From Anaspis maculata (taxonomy: Eukaryota; Arthropoda; Insecta; Coleoptera; Scraptiidae), in contig OX421966.1 of assembly GCA_949128115.1 (NCBI GenBank), positions 52,449,416-52,513,415 of the forward strand: a stretch of 64,000 nucleotides of DNA, given 5' to 3'. This document shows, piece after piece, positions 62,999 to 64,000 of the stretch. The position numbers and the translations under genes are program-made. The notes beneath the pieces are model-generated. The model was not told the DNA's origin and did not search any database. It worked only from the letters and a program-made list of their open reading frames with translations. Position 1 is the stretch's first letter. The number at the start of each line of letters is the position of its first letter.

Positions 62999-64000
62999 CT
63001 GAGGTTCACTTAAAATTTATATTTCACGTCAAAGTTCCTCCACGGTCAGGTAGTTTCTACGGATTTAATTTCAGAACTGGAAAATAAGTAAAAGAAATTA
63101 TTTTCATTGAAATTTGAGAATTTCCATCTTTCGTGTAGACTCAGGAATCAGAAAATGAATGTAATTTGGTTTTTTCGTATTTCCAAAAAGGAGAAATGAA
63201 TCTTTTAATGTCTTCTGTTTGAATTCAAAATTTTGCTCTTGTCGAGCCATGTCGCGTTAGGAGTCTACAGAAATGGTTCGTAACGCGACATAAGGCATAA
63301 GTGTCGCACTATGATGGGCTCTTAGCGTGACACATGAAAAAAAAACTTTTTCAAAATCCAAATTAGGCAACATGGCATTTCCAAGTGATATCTACTGACG
63401 AATACGGTCGTCGTGGTAACGACTTTTGGCGAAATCATCTGAGGTTTACTTAAAATTTATATTTCACGTCAAAGTTCCTCCACGGTCAGGTGGTTTCTAC
63501 GGATTTAATTTCAGAACTGGAAAATAAGTAAAAGAAATTATTTTCATTGAAATTTGAGAATTTCCATCTTTCGTGTAGACTCAGGAATCAGAAAATGAAT
63601 GTAATTTGGTTTTTTCGTATTTCCAAAAAGGAGAAATGAATCTTTTAATGTCTTCTGTTTAAATTCAAAATTTTGCTCTTGTCGAGCCATGTCGCGTTAG
63701 GAGTCTACAGAAATGGTTCGTAACGCGACATAAGGCATAAGTGTCGCACTATGATGGGCTCTTAGCGTGACACATGAAAAAAAAACTTTTTCAAAATCCA
63801 AATTAGGCAACATGGCATTTCCAAGTGATATCTACTGACGAATACGGTCGTCGTGGTAACGACTTTTGGCGAAATCATCTGAGGTTTACTTAAAATTTAT
63901 ATTTCACGTCAAAGTTCCTCCACGGTCAGGTAGTTTCTACGGATTTATTTTCAGAACTGGAAAATAAGTAAAAGAAATTATTTTCATTGAAATTTGAGAA
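62940..64000. repeat. Final group III monomers, last one cut by the window edge
   Basis: Units start at 62940, 63380 and 63820; the last is partial. They carry ccatctttcg, tagactcagg, ttaggagtc and an A9 tract, the same as block H. No boundary of the array is reached. Confidence 0.85.

Larger units (their letters stand above)
1..64000. repeat. Satellite DNA array, 440-bp monomer, whole window
   Basis: The same 440-bp unit recurs head to tail from the first to the last base; taking tccaagtgat as unit start, starts fall at 1, 441, 881 and so on, and the register moves by only a few bases over the window (+2 near 14862, +1 near 27551, compensating single-base changes near 30321 and 30630, and +4 in each of three late variants). 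All units have one orientation. Divergence between units is low, mostly single-base substitutions. No non-satellite sequence interrupts the array, so every stretch without another entry here is ordinary monomer sequence. An EcoRV site (gatatc, monomer positions 8-13) is present in most units and lost where the text reads gatata. The scale and homogeneity are typical of eukaryotic heterochromatic satellites; centromeric location is possible but not shown by the sequence. Confidence 0.98.

Noticed and set aside
1..64000. CRISPR array
   Set aside because: Repeats are contiguous 440-bp units without short direct repeats separated by unique spacers, and no cas-like frame is present.
1..64000. Retrotransposon or DNA transposon body
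   Set aside because: No reverse transcriptase, integrase, gag or transposase-like frame, no LTR ends with a primer-binding site, and no target-site duplication.
1..64000. Telomeric or ribosomal spacer repeat
   Set aside because: No telomere-type short repeat and no rRNA sequence anywhere in the window.

Overview
The whole window is one uninterrupted tandem array of a satellite DNA with a 440-bp monomer, about 145 copies in head-to-tail order. I found no unique sequence, no recognisable protein gene, no tRNA or rRNA, and no transposon body. Absence of any bacterial gene and multi-scale higher-order repetition point to eukaryotic heterochromatin (pericentromeric, centromeric, subtelomeric or a B-chromosome block). 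I cannot name the species, and nothing here separates plant from animal with confidence.

Layout. Monomers fall into subfamilies set by linked single-base variants. Group I (1-4400, 11039-14080) has taacgcgac and gtcgcac in its GC-rich part. Group II (4841-11038, 14521-19962, 32125-36250) has ttagcgcgac and gtcgcgc and keeps an 89-codon minus-strand frame open. A distinctive bridge monomer (4401-4840 and equivalents at 14081, 27724, 37405, 45766) often sits where the families meet. From 19803 to 32191 the array is a mosaic of group I/II chimeras and group III-like units, repeated at 37845-50233. From about 50234 to 60727 group III monomers dominate. From 60728 to 62939 three 444-bp variant monomers alternate with 440-bp ones, giving 884-bp dimers.

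History visible in the sequence. Two large tandem duplications are readable from shared rare variants: a 9680-bp (22-monomer) one and an 18,042/18,482-bp (41/42-monomer) one, plus dimer (880 bp), tetramer (1760 bp), 5280-bp and 2200-bp copies. The two big junctions, and a third family switch, lie in the first quarter of the monomer near a small gtcgt/acgac hairpin.

The most unusual structure is inside each monomer: four or five copies of a 10-bp half-site (TGTCGCG core) in alternating orientation at 10, 31, 21 and 21 bp, close to whole numbers of helical turns. Group I and group II pair different neighbours perfectly. This looks like a phased protein-binding or cruciform-forming module in otherwise AT-rich DNA. 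The minus-strand frame with a TATA-like element about 80 bp upstream is a weaker observation; I do not call it a gene.
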